64,000 nt of DNA from assembly GCF_020400725.1 (NCBI RefSeq), contig NZ_JAINVG010000004.1:124001-188000 (forward strand), given 5' to 3'. Every line of letters begins with the position of its first letter. Position 1 is the first letter of the stretch. This DNA is from Streptomyces sp. NK15101. Lineage in GTDB: Bacteria > Actinomycetota > Actinomycetes > Streptomycetales > Streptomycetaceae. The notes under the pieces are model-generated. The model was not told the origin of the DNA. It saw nothing but the letters and a program-made list of their open reading frames with translations, and did not search any database. Shown here one piece after another: positions 17,969 to 26,926 of this stretch. A program made the position numbers and the translations under genes.

Positions 17969-19558
17969 GTGAGCTCGAAACCTGTCGTACTCATCGCTGA
18001 AGAGCTGTCGCCCGCCACCGTCGACGCCCTGGGCCCGGACTTCGAGATCCGGCACTGCAACGGCGCCGACCGGGCCGAGCTGATCCCCGCCATCGCCGAT
18101 GTGGACGCCATCCTGGTCCGCTCCGCGACCAAGGTCGACGCCGAGGCCATCGCCGCCGCCGAGAAGCTGCGGGTCGTCGCCCGCGCCGGCGTCGGACTGG
18201 ACAACGTCGACGTCTCCGCCGCCACCAAGGCCGGCGTGATGGTCGTGAACGCCCCCACGTCGAACATCGTGACCGCCGCCGAGCTCGCGTGCGGCCTGCT
18301 CGTCGCCACCGCGCGCAACATCCCGCAGGCCAACACCGCGCTCAAGAACGGCGAGTGGAAGCGCTCGAAGTACACGGGCGTCGAGCTGAGCGAGAAGACC
18401 CTCGGCGTCGTCGGCCTCGGCCGCATCGGCGTCCTGGTCGCCCAGCGCATGTCCGCCTTCGGCATGAAGATCGTCGCGTACGACCCCTACGTGCAGCCGG
18501 CCCGCGCCGCCCAGATGGGGGTGAAGCTGCTGGCCCTGGACGAGCTCCTGGAGGTCGCCGACTTCATCACCGTCCACCTGCCGAAGACCCCGGAGACCAT
18601 CGGTCTCATCGGCGACGAGGCGCTGCACAAGGTCAAGCCCTCCGTCCGGATCGTCAACGCCGCGCGCGGCGGGATCGTGGACGAGGCCGCGCTGTACTCG
18701 GCGATCAAGGAGGGCCGGGTCGCCGGCGCGGGCCTCGACGTGTACGCGAAGGAGCCCTGCACGGACTCCCCGCTCTTCGAGCTCGACCAGGTCGTCTGCA
18801 CCCCGCACCTCGGCGCCTCCACGGACGAGGCCCAGGAGAAGGCCGGCATCGCGGTCGCCAAGTCGGTGCGCCTGGCGCTCGCGGGCGAGCTGGTCCCGGA
18901 CGCGGTCAACGTCCAGGGCGGTGTCATCGCGGAGGACGTGAAGCCGGGCCTGCCGCTGGCCGAGAAGCTCGGCCGGATCTTCACCGCGCTCGCGGGCGAG
19001 GTCGCGGCCCGCCTCGACGTCGAGGTCTACGGCGAGATCACCCAGCACGACGTGAAGGTGCTCGAACTCTCGGCGCTCAAGGGCGTGTTCGAGGACGTGG
19101 TCGACGAGACCGTGTCGTACGTCAACGCCCCGCTGTTCGCGCAGGAGCGCGGTGTCGAGGTGCGCCTGACGACGAGCTCCGAGTCGCCCGACCACCGCAA
19201 CATGGTCACCGTGCGCGGCACGCTCTCCGACGGCCAGGAGGTCTCGGTCTCCGGTACGCTCGCGGGCCCGAAGCACCTGCAGAAGATCGTCGCGGTCGGC
19301 GACTACGACGTGGACCTCGCGCTCGCCGACCACATGGTCGTGCTCCGTTACGAGGACCGCCCGGGTGTCGTCGGCACGGTCGGCCGGATCCTCGGCGAGG
19401 CCGGTCTGAACATCGCCGGCATGCAGGTCTCCCGCTCGGAGGAGGGCGGCGAGGCGCTCGTCGTGCTCACCGTCGACGACACGCTGCCGGCGCCGGTGCT
19501 CACGGAGATCGCGGAGGAGATCGGCGCGACCTCGGCCCGCTCGGTCAACCTGATCTGA
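17969..19558 (+). CDS. serA: D-3-phosphoglycerate dehydrogenase
   Basis: 529 aa, the long form of SerA, which oxidises 3-phosphoglycerate in the first step of serine synthesis. Order: substrate/NAD domains (about 1-310) with GLGRIGVLVAQRM, NAARGGIVDEAAL (Arg), YAKEP (Glu) and CTPHLGAST (His); an allosteric substrate-binding domain (about 315-450); and a C-terminal ACT domain (about 455-529) that binds serine in characterised long forms. GTG 17969 is chosen because it gives the usual MSSKPVVLIAEELSP start with GAGGA upstream. The 237-bp upstream gap contains the ilvC hairpins and a TACACT hexamer near 17850 that could be a -10. Confidence 0.96.
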   Translation: MSSKPVVLIAEELSPATVDALGPDFEIRHCNGADRAELIPAIADVDAILVRSATKVDAEAIAAAEKLRVVARAGVGLDNVDVSAATKAGVMVVNAPTSNIVTAAELACGLLVATARNIPQANTALKNGEWKRSKYTGVELSEKTLGVVGLGRIGVLVAQRMSAFGMKIVAYDPYVQPARAAQMGVKLLALDELLEVADFITVHLPKTPETIGLIGDEALHKVKPSVRIVNAARGGIVDEAALYSAIKEGRVAGAGLDVYAKEPCTDSPLFELDQVVCTPHLGASTDEAQEKAGIAVAKSVRLALAGELVPDAVNVQGGVIAEDVKPGLPLAEKLGRIFTALAGEVAARLDVEVYGEITQHDVKVLELSALKGVFEDVVDETVSYVNAPLFAQERGVEVRLTTSSESPDHRNMVTVRGTLSDGQEVSVSGTLAGPKHLQKIVAVGDYDVDLALADHMVVLRYEDRPGVVGTVGRILGEAGLNIAGMQVSRSEEGGEALVVLTVDDTLPAPVLTEIAEEIGATSARSVNLI

Positions 19559-19581
19559 CGCACGCCTCTCGCAGGGTTTCC

Positions 19582-19632
19582 GTACCCGGCCGGTAGACGA
19601 CTGTCTTAGACGGTCGTCTATCGGCCGGGTAC
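19582..19632 (+). promoter_or_regulatory. Large operator palindrome over the TetR promoter
   Basis: Two 20-bp arms (GTACCCGGCCGGTAGACGAC and its near-perfect complement, one mismatch) flank an 11-bp centre that is itself nearly palindromic (GTCTTAGAC). TTAGAC at 19606-19611 works as a -35, TACAGT at 19630-19635 as a -10 (18-bp spacer), and the ATG at 19642 is 12 nt from the first base of the -10. The operator therefore covers the whole promoter of the downstream TetR gene, and autorepression of a leaderless transcript is the natural reading. Confidence 0.8.
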
Positions 19633-19641
19633 AGTGCTGTC

Positions 19642-20223
19642 ATGGGACACAAGGAAGACCTGCTCGAAGGCGCCAAGCGCTGCCTCCTGGAGAAGGGGTA
19701 CGGGCGCACCACGGCGCGTGACATCGTCGCCGCCTCGGGCACCAACCTCGCCTCCATCGGCTACCACTACGGCTCAAAGGACGCCCTGCTCCAGCAGGCC
19801 TTCCTGACCCTCACCGAGGAGTGGGGGGAGCGGGTCAGCCTCCCGGACGGGGAGGAGGGCGCCGCCCCCCTTCCGGCCGATCCGTACGAGCGCTTCCGCG
19901 CGGTGTGGGCACAGCTCATCGGTGCCGCCGAGGCCAGCCGCCCGGTCTGGAAGCTCCAGACGGAGGTCGTCACCCGCCTCGACGACGACGAGAAGCTGCG
20001 CGAGGCGATCAAGGAGCCGCAGCGGGAGGGCCGGCTCGGCATCGCCGAGGGCATGCTCGGCATCGACTCCACGGTGGAGCCGGAGAAGGCCCGGGTGGCC
20101 GGACTGCTGCTCCAGGCCCTGGCGACCGGGGTCATGATCCAGTGGATGGTCGACCCGGACACCGCCCCCAGCGCGGACGATCTCACCGAGGGGCTCAAGG
20201 TCCTGATGGGGGAGGGCAGCTGA
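19642..20223 (+). CDS. TetR-family transcriptional regulator, probably autoregulated
   Basis: 193 aa. The N-terminal helix-turn-helix (about 8-52) has TTARDIVAASGTNLASIGYHYGSKDAL, the TetR recognition-helix pattern; the rest is the ligand-binding and dimerisation domain. It lacks a ribosome-binding site and appears leaderless under the 51-bp operator. Its 3' end overlaps the convergent oxidoreductase gene by 29 bp. Target genes other than itself are unknown; the neighbouring oxidoreductase is a candidate only by position. Confidence 0.92.
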   Translation: MGHKEDLLEGAKRCLLEKGYGRTTARDIVAASGTNLASIGYHYGSKDALLQQAFLTLTEEWGERVSLPDGEEGAAPLPADPYERFRAVWAQLIGAAEASRPVWKLQTEVVTRLDDDEKLREAIKEPQREGRLGIAEGMLGIDSTVEPEKARVAGLLLQALATGVMIQWMVDPDTAPSADDLTEGLKVLMGEGS

Positions 20224-21187
20224 GGACCACCTTCGCGCGGGCGTGCTCCTCCTCGACGTACCGCAGGGCCCGCGGCGCCTCGTCGAGCGGGTAGGTCCGC
20301 TCGACCACCGGGGTGATGTCACCGTTCTCGGCGAGTTCGCGCAGCGCCGCCAGGTTCTCCCGGCACGGCTCCGCCGTGAGGACGCGGAGCCGGCGGCCGG
20401 AGAACCGGGAGAGCAGCTGTCCCTTGATGATCAGCCCCATCGGCCCGAAGGCGCTGCCTCCCTCGAAGACGCCCCCGCCGGACAGGACGAGTACGCCGGT
20501 GGGGGAGAGGACCCGCCGGAGCTCGGCCAGCGACCGGTTGCCCACCAGGTCGAACACCAGGTCGTAGCGGTCCTGGCCGGTGGTGAAGTCCTGCCGGGTG
20601 TAGTCGATCACCCGGTTCGCGCCGAGCCCGAGGACCAGCGCCGCGTTCCGGGTGCTGCACACCCCCGTGACCTCGGCGCCGAATGCCTTCGCGAGCTGCA
20701 CGGCGAAGGTCCCGACACCTCCCGAGGCCCCGTTGACCAGCACTTTCCCGCCCGGTCGCACATTGCCCAGGTCCCGCAGTCCCATCAGGGCGGTGTTGCC
20801 GGCCAGCGGTATCGCCGCCGCCTGCTCGAAGGTCAGGCCGGCGGGCTTGCGCTCCGTCGCCTCCTCGGGGGCGCACACGTACTCGGCGAAGGCCCCGGGG
20901 GCCTCCCCGAACACCTCGTCCCCGGGGCGCAGCCCGGTCACCCCGGCGCCCACGGCCTCGACCCGGCCCGCGAAGTCCCGGCCCCGGATCCGCTCCTTCG
21001 GTCTTCGCAGGCCGAGGGCCAGCCGGGCCACGTACGGGTCGCCCCGCATCAGGTGCCAGTCCGCCGCGTTGACCGCGGCGGCGTGGACGTGGACGAGCAC
21101 CTCCCGCTCGCCCGGCACCGGCCTCTCGACCTCCGCGAACTCCAGCACGTCCGCCGATCCGTACCGGTCCTGCACCCACGCCTTCAT
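20195..21187 (-). CDS. Zinc-free MDR alcohol dehydrogenase / quinone oxidoreductase-like
   Basis: 330 aa NAD(P)H-dependent medium-chain reductase. GroES-like N-domain (about 1-120, MKAWVQDRYGSADVLEFAEV) and Rossmann domain with the loop NGASGGVGTFAVQLAKAFGAEV (about 145-165). The structural zinc Cys cluster is absent, which points to the quinone-oxidoreductase branch. ATG 21187 is preceded by GAGGGGGG. It is convergent with and overlaps the TetR gene. Substrate unknown. Confidence 0.9.
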   Translation of the reverse strand: MKAWVQDRYGSADVLEFAEVERPVPGEREVLVHVHAAAVNAADWHLMRGDPYVARLALGLRRPKERIRGRDFAGRVEAVGAGVTGLRPGDEVFGEAPGAFAEYVCAPEEATERKPAGLTFEQAAAIPLAGNTALMGLRDLGNVRPGGKVLVNGASGGVGTFAVQLAKAFGAEVTGVCSTRNAALVLGLGANRVIDYTRQDFTTGQDRYDLVFDLVGNRSLAELRRVLSPTGVLVLSGGGVFEGGSAFGPMGLIIKGQLLSRFSGRRLRVLTAEPCRENLAALRELAENGDITPVVERTYPLDEAPRALRYVEEEHARAKVVLSCPPPSGP

Positions 21188-21300
21188 GAGGCCCCCCTCG
21201 GCCGTTCCCCGTCCCACGCCTACGACGGTAGGGCGCACCACGGCGCCGGGGTATCGGGGACGACCCCGATTCGACCCTGAGGGGGGCGTCGACCCGGGGG

Positions 21301-22548
21301 TCACAGCTTGGCCGCCTTCAGCGCCATGTGCAGCAGCAGGCGGTCCTCGCCGGCGTCCAGGTCGAGGCCGGTGAGCTGTTCGACCCGGGAGAGCCGGTAG
21401 TAGAGCGTCTGCCGGTGGATGCCCAGGGCCGCCGCCGTGCGGCCGGCCTGGCCCGCGTGGTCGAGGAACACCTCGGCCGTGCGGGCCAGTTCCGCGTGCG
21501 CCGGGGTGAGCAGGGCGCGCACCACCGGATCCGGCTCGGCCGGGGGCAGGGCGGTGAGCAGCCGGTACGGGCCGATGGCCGCCCACTCGGCGACCGGGCC
21601 GAGCAGGGGCTGCACGAGCGCGGCCCTCGCCCCGGAACAGGCCTCCCGCCAGGCGGTGTCGAGCTCCGCGAGCCCCCGTCGGGGGGTGGCCACGCCCGCG
21701 ACGGCGGCGGGGGCGGCGGAGCCGCGCAGCCGGGTCGCCGCGGTGGTGGCGGGGGAGAGGTTGTCGGCCGACCGCAGGCGTACGAGGACGGCGAGCGCGC
21801 GGGCCGCCCCGCCCTCCGCGGTCGCGGGACCCGCGAGGTGCGGACCGGGCCCCGGGTCGGCCCCGGCCCCCGCGCCCCGGCCGAAGGGGGAGCCCGCGAC
21901 CGGGCCGGCCGCCGGGCGCCACGGCAGGGTGCAGAGGGCCGCCGCGCCCGGGACCGTGCGCGGGGACGGGCTGTCCTCCGTCGGCCAGGGTGCCACGCAC
22001 ACCACCGCGTGGAGGCCCTCCGCATCCGGGCCGAGGGCGGTCCGCAGGGCGGTGAGGGCCATGTCGTACTGCCAGCCGCGCTCCGCCGTCAGGGCGGCCC
22101 GCAGCTCCCGGGAGAGGTCCGCGCCCGCCCGTTCCTCGTCGGCGAGCAGCTCGCCGATGCGGGCGGCGACCTCCATCGCGGCGGTGAGCTGCGCGTGCGA
22201 GGGCCCGGGCTCGGCGTCGAGCAGCCACACGTACCCGAGGACCACCCCCCGATGGCGTACCGGGAGACAGATGCGGTCGCGGAAGACGCCGGCGTCCGGA
22301 GCGGCGGGGATGCGGACCGGGCCGGTCGCGCGGGTGATGCCGAAGCCCTCGAACCAGGCGCGGACCGCGGGGGAGGACTTCCGGGTCAGGATCGACCGGG
22401 TCCTGACCGGGTCCATGGCGCTGTCGTCGTCGCTGTCGTGGGCCCCGAAGGCGATCAGGCCGAAGTCGCGGTTCTCCAGTGTCGCCGGTTCGCCGAGCAG
22501 CGCCGAGATCTCGTCCACCAGCTCCTGGTAATCGCCCTTCACGGCCAC
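21301..22548 (-). CDS. PucR/CdaR-type transcriptional regulator, probably of proline catabolism
   Basis: 415 aa with the C-terminal PucR helix-turn-helix (about 350-410; [20 protein letters not shown]). The N-terminal part (about 1-150) looks like a GAF-like sensor with [20 protein letters not shown]. The middle is Ala/Pro/Gly-rich linker. The start is a GTG at 22548; a second GTG six bases inside is also possible. It is divergent from the proline dehydrogenase and glutamate-semialdehyde dehydrogenase genes, so it is the likely proline-responsive activator of both. Activation by proline is inferred from gene order. Confidence 0.88.
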   Translation of the reverse strand: MAVKGDYQELVDEISALLGEPATLENRDFGLIAFGAHDSDDDSAMDPVRTRSILTRKSSPAVRAWFEGFGITRATGPVRIPAAPDAGVFRDRICLPVRHRGVVLGYVWLLDAEPGPSHAQLTAAMEVAARIGELLADEERAGADLSRELRAALTAERGWQYDMALTALRTALGPDAEGLHAVVCVAPWPTEDSPSPRTVPGAAALCTLPWRPAAGPVAGSPFGRGAGAGADPGPGPHLAGPATAEGGAARALAVLVRLRSADNLSPATTAATRLRGSAAPAAVAGVATPRRGLAELDTAWREACSGARAALVQPLLGPVAEWAAIGPYRLLTALPPAEPDPVVRALLTPAHAELARTAEVFLDHAGQAGRTAAALGIHRQTLYYRLSRVEQLTGLDLDAGEDRLLLHMALKAAKL

Positions 22549-22570
22549 ATTCTCGCACCCGCCACCCGGC

Positions 22571-22642
22571 CTGTCAGACAGATGTATGAGGGGCGGGCCA
22601 CGGATGCGTGACAGCTGTAGATGGCGGACGATCGGAGCGATC
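22571..22642. promoter_or_regulatory. Candidate operators in the PucR - proline dehydrogenase gap
   Basis: Three small palindromes lie in the 187-bp divergent gap: CTGTC-A-GACAG (22571-22581), ACAGCTGT (22611-22618) and GATCG-GAG-CGATC (22630-22642). The first two share an ACAG/CTGT half-site. They are reasonable binding sites for the adjacent regulator but are short and not proven. Confidence 0.35.
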
Positions 22643-22735
22643 CATAGGTTTCACGGTGGTTCTCCGTGCTGTTCCCGGTTCGTTCCCTTGCTCCGGTTAT
22701 GGCCCCGTTCTACCTTTGCCCTTTGGAGGTGCCCC

Positions 22736-23662
22736 GTGCTGGGTCCCGTGATCCTCGCCGCGTCGCGCAGCGACAAGATGCGCCGTCTCGTTTCGGCCGC
22801 CCCCGGGACCAAGCAGGTCGTCGCCCGCTTCATCGCCGGCGAGACGGTCGACGACGTCGTCCCGATCGTCTCCGAGCTGAGCGGTCGCGGCCTGGAGGTC
22901 ACCCTCGACGTCGTCGGCGAGGACATCACCACCGTCGAGCAGTCGTACGCCGCCCGGGACGCCTACCTGGAGCTCATCGGCCGCCTCAAGGAGCTGGGCC
23001 TCGGCGCCCGTGCCGAGATGTCCGTGAAGCTGTCGATGTTCGGCCAGTCCCTGGAGGACGGGCACGAGCTGGCCCTCTCCAACGTGCGCCCGGTCGTCGC
23101 CGCCGCCGCCGAGATCGGCACCACCGTCACCCTGGACGCCGAGGACCACACCACCCTCGACTCGATGTTCGCCATCCACGAGGAGCTGCGGAAGGACTTC
23201 CCGCAGACCGGCTGCGTCATCCAGGCCTACCTCTTCCGCACCGAGGACGACGCCCGCCGCCTCGCCGAGAACGGCTCCCGCGTCCGGATCGTGAAGGGCG
23301 CCTACAAGGAGCCCGCCTCCGTCGCCCTCCAGGACAAGGCCGAGATCGACAAGGCGTACGTCCGGATCATGAAGATCCTGATGGACGGCAAGGGCTACCC
23401 GATGATCGGCTCGCACGACCCGCGCCTGATCTCCATCGGCCAGGAGCTGGCCCGCCGTGCCGGGCGCAAGCTGGACGAGTACGAGTTCCAGATGCTGTAC
23501 GGCATCCGCAGCGAGGAGCAGAACCGGCTCGCCGCCGAGGGCCACCGCATGCGCGTCTACACCGCGTACGGCACCGACTGGTACGGCTACTTCATGCGCC
23601 GCCTCGCGGAGAAGCCGGCCAACCTCCTCTTCTTCGTCCGCTCCATCCTCACCAAGGGCTGA
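22736..23662 (+). CDS. Proline dehydrogenase
   Basis: 308 aa FAD enzyme, the monofunctional Gram-positive type, oxidising L-proline to pyrroline-5-carboxylate. Family blocks include VTLDVVGEDI, QAYLFRTEDD, RIVKGAYKEP, MIGSHDP, EFQMLYGIR and the C-terminal YGTDWYGYFMRRLAEKP, whose Tyr and paired Arg bind the substrate in known structures. GTG 22736 has GGAGG 6 nt upstream. It is followed after 30 bp by the next enzyme of the pathway, so the two form an operon. Confidence 0.95.
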   Translation: MLGPVILAASRSDKMRRLVSAAPGTKQVVARFIAGETVDDVVPIVSELSGRGLEVTLDVVGEDITTVEQSYAARDAYLELIGRLKELGLGARAEMSVKLSMFGQSLEDGHELALSNVRPVVAAAAEIGTTVTLDAEDHTTLDSMFAIHEELRKDFPQTGCVIQAYLFRTEDDARRLAENGSRVRIVKGAYKEPASVALQDKAEIDKAYVRIMKILMDGKGYPMIGSHDPRLISIGQELARRAGRKLDEYEFQMLYGIRSEEQNRLAAEGHRMRVYTAYGTDWYGYFMRRLAEKPANLLFFVRSILTKG

Positions 23663-23692
23663 GCCCACCTCTCACAAGGAGTATCGAGACTC

Positions 23693-25324
23693 ATGGACGC
23701 TGTCACCCAGGTCCCCGCTCCCGTCAACGAGCCGGTGCACGGCTACGCCCCCGGTTCCCCCGAGCGCGCCCGTCTGGAGATCAAGCTCAAGGAGCTGGCC
23801 GAGAACCCGCGCGAGCTGCCGATGACCATCGGCGGCGTGAAGCGCCTCGGCGGCGGCGAGGAGTTCAAGGTCGTCCAGCCGCACAACCACAAGGCCGTCA
23901 TCGGCACCTTCCGCGCAGCCACCCAGCAGGACGCCCAGGACGCCATCGACGCCGCCCTGGCCGCCGCTCCGGCCTGGCGCGCGATGTCCTTCGACGACCG
24001 CGCCGCGATCATCCTGCGCGCCGCCGAGCTGCTCGCCGGTCCGTGGCGCGAGACGCTGGCCGCGTCCACCATGCTCGGCCAGTCCAAGACCGCCCAGCAG
24101 GCCGAGATCGACACCCCGTGCGAGCTCGTCGACTTCTGGCGCTTCAACGTGGCGTACGCCCGCCAGATCCTCGCCGAGCAGCCGCCGGCGAACTCCCCGG
24201 GTGTGTGGAACCGTCTGGACCACCGCCCGCTGGAGGGCTTCGTCTACGCGATCACCCCCTTCAACTTCACCGCCATCGCGGGCAACCTGCCCACCGCCCC
24301 CGCCCTCATGGGCAACGTGGTGGTCTGGAAGCCGTCCCCGACGCAGACCCACTCCGCCGTGCTCCTCATGGAGCTCCTGGAGGAGGCCGGCCTGCCGAAG
24401 GGCGTCATCAACCTGGTGACCGGCGACGGCATCGCCGTCTCCGAGGTGGCCCTGAACCACCGCGACCTGGCCGGCATCCACTTCACCGGCTCGACCAAGA
24501 CCTTCCAGCACCTGTGGAAGACGGTCGGCAACAACATCGAGAAGTACCGCTCGTACCCGCGGATCGTCGGCGAGACCGGCGGCAAGGACTTCGTCGTCGC
24601 CCACCCCAGCGCCGACCGCGCCGTCCTGAAGACCGCGCTGACCCGTGGCTCCTTCGAGTTCCAGGGCCAGAAGTGCTCCGCGTCCTCCCGCGCCTACATC
24701 CCGGCGTCCATCTGGAACGACGGCTTCAAGGAGGAGTTCGCGGCCGAGGTCGACGGCATCACCATGGGTGACGTCACCGACCTGTCGAACTTCATCGGCG
24801 CCGTCATCGACGAGCGCTCGTTCGCCAAGAACAAGGCGGCGATCGACCGTGCCGCGGCCGACCCGAGCTGCACGATCATCGCCGGCGGCACCTACGACGA
24901 CTCGGTGGGCTACTTCGTCCGCCCGACCGTCATCGTCTGTGACGACCCGGAGAACGAGGTCTTCAAGGCCGAGTACTTCGGCCCGATCCTCGCGGTCCAC
25001 GTCTACGAGGACGACAAGTACGACGAGATGCTGACCCAGATGGAGTCGGTCTCGGACTACGCCCTCACCGGCTCGGTCATCTCCGGCGACCGCGCGGCCG
25101 CCGCGTACACGATGGAGAAGCTCCGCTTCGCCGCGGGCAACTTCTACATCAACGACAAGTCGACCGGCGCCGTCGTCGGCCAGCAGCCCTTCGGCGGCGG
25201 CCGCGCCTCCGGCACCAACGACAAGGCCGGCGCCCCGCAGAACCTGATGCGCTGGACGCTGACCCGCGCCATCAAGGAGACGCTGGTCCCGCCGACCGAG
25301 TACGGCTACCCGCACATGGGCTGA
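23693..25324 (+). CDS. pruA: L-glutamate gamma-semialdehyde dehydrogenase (P5C dehydrogenase)
   Basis: 543 aa NAD-dependent aldehyde dehydrogenase that finishes proline degradation to glutamate. The cofactor region is ITPFNFTAIAGNLPTAPALMGN (about 185-205), the general base Glu is in VGETGGKDFVVAH (about 295) and the catalytic Cys in GQKCSASSRAYIP (about 328). ATG 23693 follows AAGGAG. The length fits the stand-alone P5CDH group. It is cotranscribed with proline dehydrogenase and ends at a bidirectional hairpin. Confidence 0.96.
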   Translation: MDAVTQVPAPVNEPVHGYAPGSPERARLEIKLKELAENPRELPMTIGGVKRLGGGEEFKVVQPHNHKAVIGTFRAATQQDAQDAIDAALAAAPAWRAMSFDDRAAIILRAAELLAGPWRETLAASTMLGQSKTAQQAEIDTPCELVDFWRFNVAYARQILAEQPPANSPGVWNRLDHRPLEGFVYAITPFNFTAIAGNLPTAPALMGNVVVWKPSPTQTHSAVLLMELLEEAGLPKGVINLVTGDGIAVSEVALNHRDLAGIHFTGSTKTFQHLWKTVGNNIEKYRSYPRIVGETGGKDFVVAHPSADRAVLKTALTRGSFEFQGQKCSASSRAYIPASIWNDGFKEEFAAEVDGITMGDVTDLSNFIGAVIDERSFAKNKAAIDRAAADPSCTIIAGGTYDDSVGYFVRPTVIVCDDPENEVFKAEYFGPILAVHVYEDDKYDEMLTQMESVSDYALTGSVISGDRAAAAYTMEKLRFAAGNFYINDKSTGAVVGQQPFGGGRASGTNDKAGAPQNLMRWTLTRAIKETLVPPTEYGYPHMG

Positions 25325-25355
25325 CGCCCGCCCGCCGCGTGAGCGGCTCCTGATC

Positions 25356-25396
25356 ACCGCCCCCCTCCTCTACCCCCAATTGAGGACGGGGGCGGT
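25356..25396. terminator. Bidirectional terminator between pruA and the alpha/beta hydrolase
   Basis: ACCGCCCCC (25356-25364) pairs with GGGGGCGGT (25388-25396) between two convergent genes. The stem is 9 bp with a 23-nt loop that can itself pair partly (CTC/GAG). The right arm ends just before the hydrolase stop codon. Confidence 0.65.
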
Positions 25397-25398
25397 TC

Positions 25399-26274
25399 TC
25401 ATTCCCCCACGCGCCGCTCCAGGAAGTCGCCGATCAGCCCGGCGATCGCCGGCGCGTGGGTCTCCAGGGCGAAGTGGCCCGTGGGCAGGAGGTGGACCTC
25501 GGCGTCCGGGAGGTCGCGGCGGAAGGCCTCGGCGCCGGCGGGGACGAAGACCTGGTCGCCCTCGCCCCAGACGGCGAGGAGGGGGACCCGGGAGGTGCGG
25601 AAGTACTCCTGGAAGGCCGGGTAGAGGGCGAAGTTGGAGCCGTAGTCGGCGATCAGGCCCAGCTGGATGTCGTCCTGGCCCTCGCGGGCCATCAGGGCGG
25701 CGTCGTGGTGCCAGGCGTCGGGGCTGAGCAGGTCCCGGTACTCGGCGGGGACACCCGTCTCGTACTGCCACCGGATGCCCTCCGGGGAGCGGATGGCGCG
25801 GACCGGCTCCTCGGTCTCGGGGGTGCGCTCCTCGATCAGGGCGAGGACGGGGGCCCAGGCCTCGGCGCCGAGGCCCTCCTCGTAGGCGTTGCCGTTCTGG
25901 GTGACGATCGCGGTGATCCGCTCGGGGTGGGCGAGGGCGAGGCGCAGGCCGATGGGGGCGCCGTAGTCCTGGATGTAGAGCGCGAACCGGTCGAGGCCGA
26001 GGGCCTCGGTGAACTCGGCGGTGAGGGCGGCCAGTCCGGCGAAGGTGTAGTCGAAGTCGCCGGGCGTCGCGCTGCGGCCGAAGCCCAGGTGGTCGGGGGC
26101 GATCAGCCGGTACCGGTCGGCGAGCAGGGGGATCAGGTCGCGGAACATGTGCGAGCTGGTGGGGAAGCCGTGCAGCAGGAGCAGTACGGGGGCGTCGGCC
26201 GGGCCGGCCTCGCGGTAGGCGATCTCGTGGCCCCGGACGGTGACGGTGCGGTGGCGGGTCGGCAGCACGGACAT
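25399..26274 (-). CDS. Alpha/beta hydrolase, haloalkane dehalogenase/epoxide hydrolase-like
   Basis: 291 aa. HGFPTSSHMF (about 35-44) forms the oxyanion region. The nucleophile elbow reads IQDYGAPIG with Asp 103 rather than Ser, as in the haloalkane dehalogenase and epoxide hydrolase branch. The acid is in GEGDQVFVPAG (about 235) and the catalytic His in LPTGHFALE (about 270). The substrate cannot be predicted. It is divergent from an AAC(2')-like gene, with matched inverted repeats in the shared promoter region. Confidence 0.88.
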   Translation of the reverse strand: MSVLPTRHRTVTVRGHEIAYREAGPADAPVLLLLHGFPTSSHMFRDLIPLLADRYRLIAPDHLGFGRSATPGDFDYTFAGLAALTAEFTEALGLDRFALYIQDYGAPIGLRLALAHPERITAIVTQNGNAYEEGLGAEAWAPVLALIEERTPETEEPVRAIRSPEGIRWQYETGVPAEYRDLLSPDAWHHDAALMAREGQDDIQLGLIADYGSNFALYPAFQEYFRTSRVPLLAVWGEGDQVFVPAGAEAFRRDLPDAEVHLLPTGHFALETHAPAIAGLIGDFLERRVGE

Positions 26275-26278
26275 CTTT

Positions 26279-26361
26279 CTAACCCCTCAGTCGTCGCTCA
26301 CTGGTTATGAAGTGACTCAATCAGGGTCGGGCTAACCTGTCAACATCGAATGAGGGGTTAG
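26279..26361. promoter_or_regulatory. Divergent promoter region flanked by 11-bp inverted repeats
   Basis: CTAACCCCTCA at 26279-26289 and its exact complement TGAGGGGTTAG at 26351-26361 bracket a 61-bp AT-richer segment between the hydrolase and the acetyltransferase. Inside it is TCACT/AGTGA (26297-26315). A perfect TTGACA on the minus strand (complement of 26337-26342) can be the -35 for the hydrolase. The pair of sites looks like a two-site operator allowing a repressor to bridge both promoters. No regulator gene is adjacent. Confidence 0.6.
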
Positions 26362-26382
26362 GTGAGTGTGGGAGGGTGGGGC

Positions 26383-26919
26383 ATGACCGTGAGGATCGCG
26401 CCCACCCATGAACTCGGCGCCGCCCGGCTCCGCTCCGTACGGGAGATGCTCGACACCGCCTTCGCGGGCGACTTCTCCGACGACGACTGGGACCACACCC
26501 TCGGCGGCCTCCACGCCTGGATCGAGGACGGGCGGGGCATCGCCGCCCACGGCGCCGTCGTGCAGCGCCGGGCGCTGCACCGCGGCCGCTCGCACCGCGT
26601 CGGATACGTGGAAGGGGTCGCCGTCCGGCAGGACCTCCGGCGCCGGGGGCTCGGCGGTGCGGTCATGGCCGGACTGGAGCGGGTGATCGACGGGGCGTAC
26701 GCCTTCGGGGCGCTCGGCGCCACCGACGAAGGGGCCGCGCTCTACCGGGCGCGCGGCTGGCGGGTCTGGGAGGGGCGCCTCGAAGCGCTCGGGCCCGAGG
26801 GGATCGTCCACCTCGCCGAGGAGGAGGGCTACGTCCTCCTGCGCCCCTCGGCCGGCCGGGCCCTGCCGGACCCCGCCGCCCCGCTGGTCTTCGACTGGCG
26901 GGACGGCGACGTGATGTGA
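26383..26919 (+). CDS. Aminoglycoside 2'-N-acetyltransferase-like GNAT protein, AAC(2')-I family
   Basis: 178 aa GNAT protein that follows the mycobacterial AAC(2')-I sequence closely from end to end: AFAGDFSDDDWDHTLGGLHA, AAHGAVVQRRALHRG, VGYVEGVAVRQDLRRRGLG (acetyl-CoA loop), GAYAFGALGATDEGAALY, ARGWRVWEG and the terminal FDWRDGDVM. Family members acetylate the 2'-amino group of aminoglycosides and may have other cell-wall or metabolic roles. ATG 26383 is chosen because GGAGGG lies 6 nt upstream; GTG 26362 is the alternative. It shares a regulatory region with the hydrolase. Resistance is inferred from family, not shown. Confidence 0.82.
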   Translation: MTVRIAPTHELGAARLRSVREMLDTAFAGDFSDDDWDHTLGGLHAWIEDGRGIAAHGAVVQRRALHRGRSHRVGYVEGVAVRQDLRRRGLGGAVMAGLERVIDGAYAFGALGATDEGAALYRARGWRVWEGRLEALGPEGIVHLAEEEGYVLLRPSAGRALPDPAAPLVFDWRDGDVM

Positions 26920-26926
26920 GGGACCC

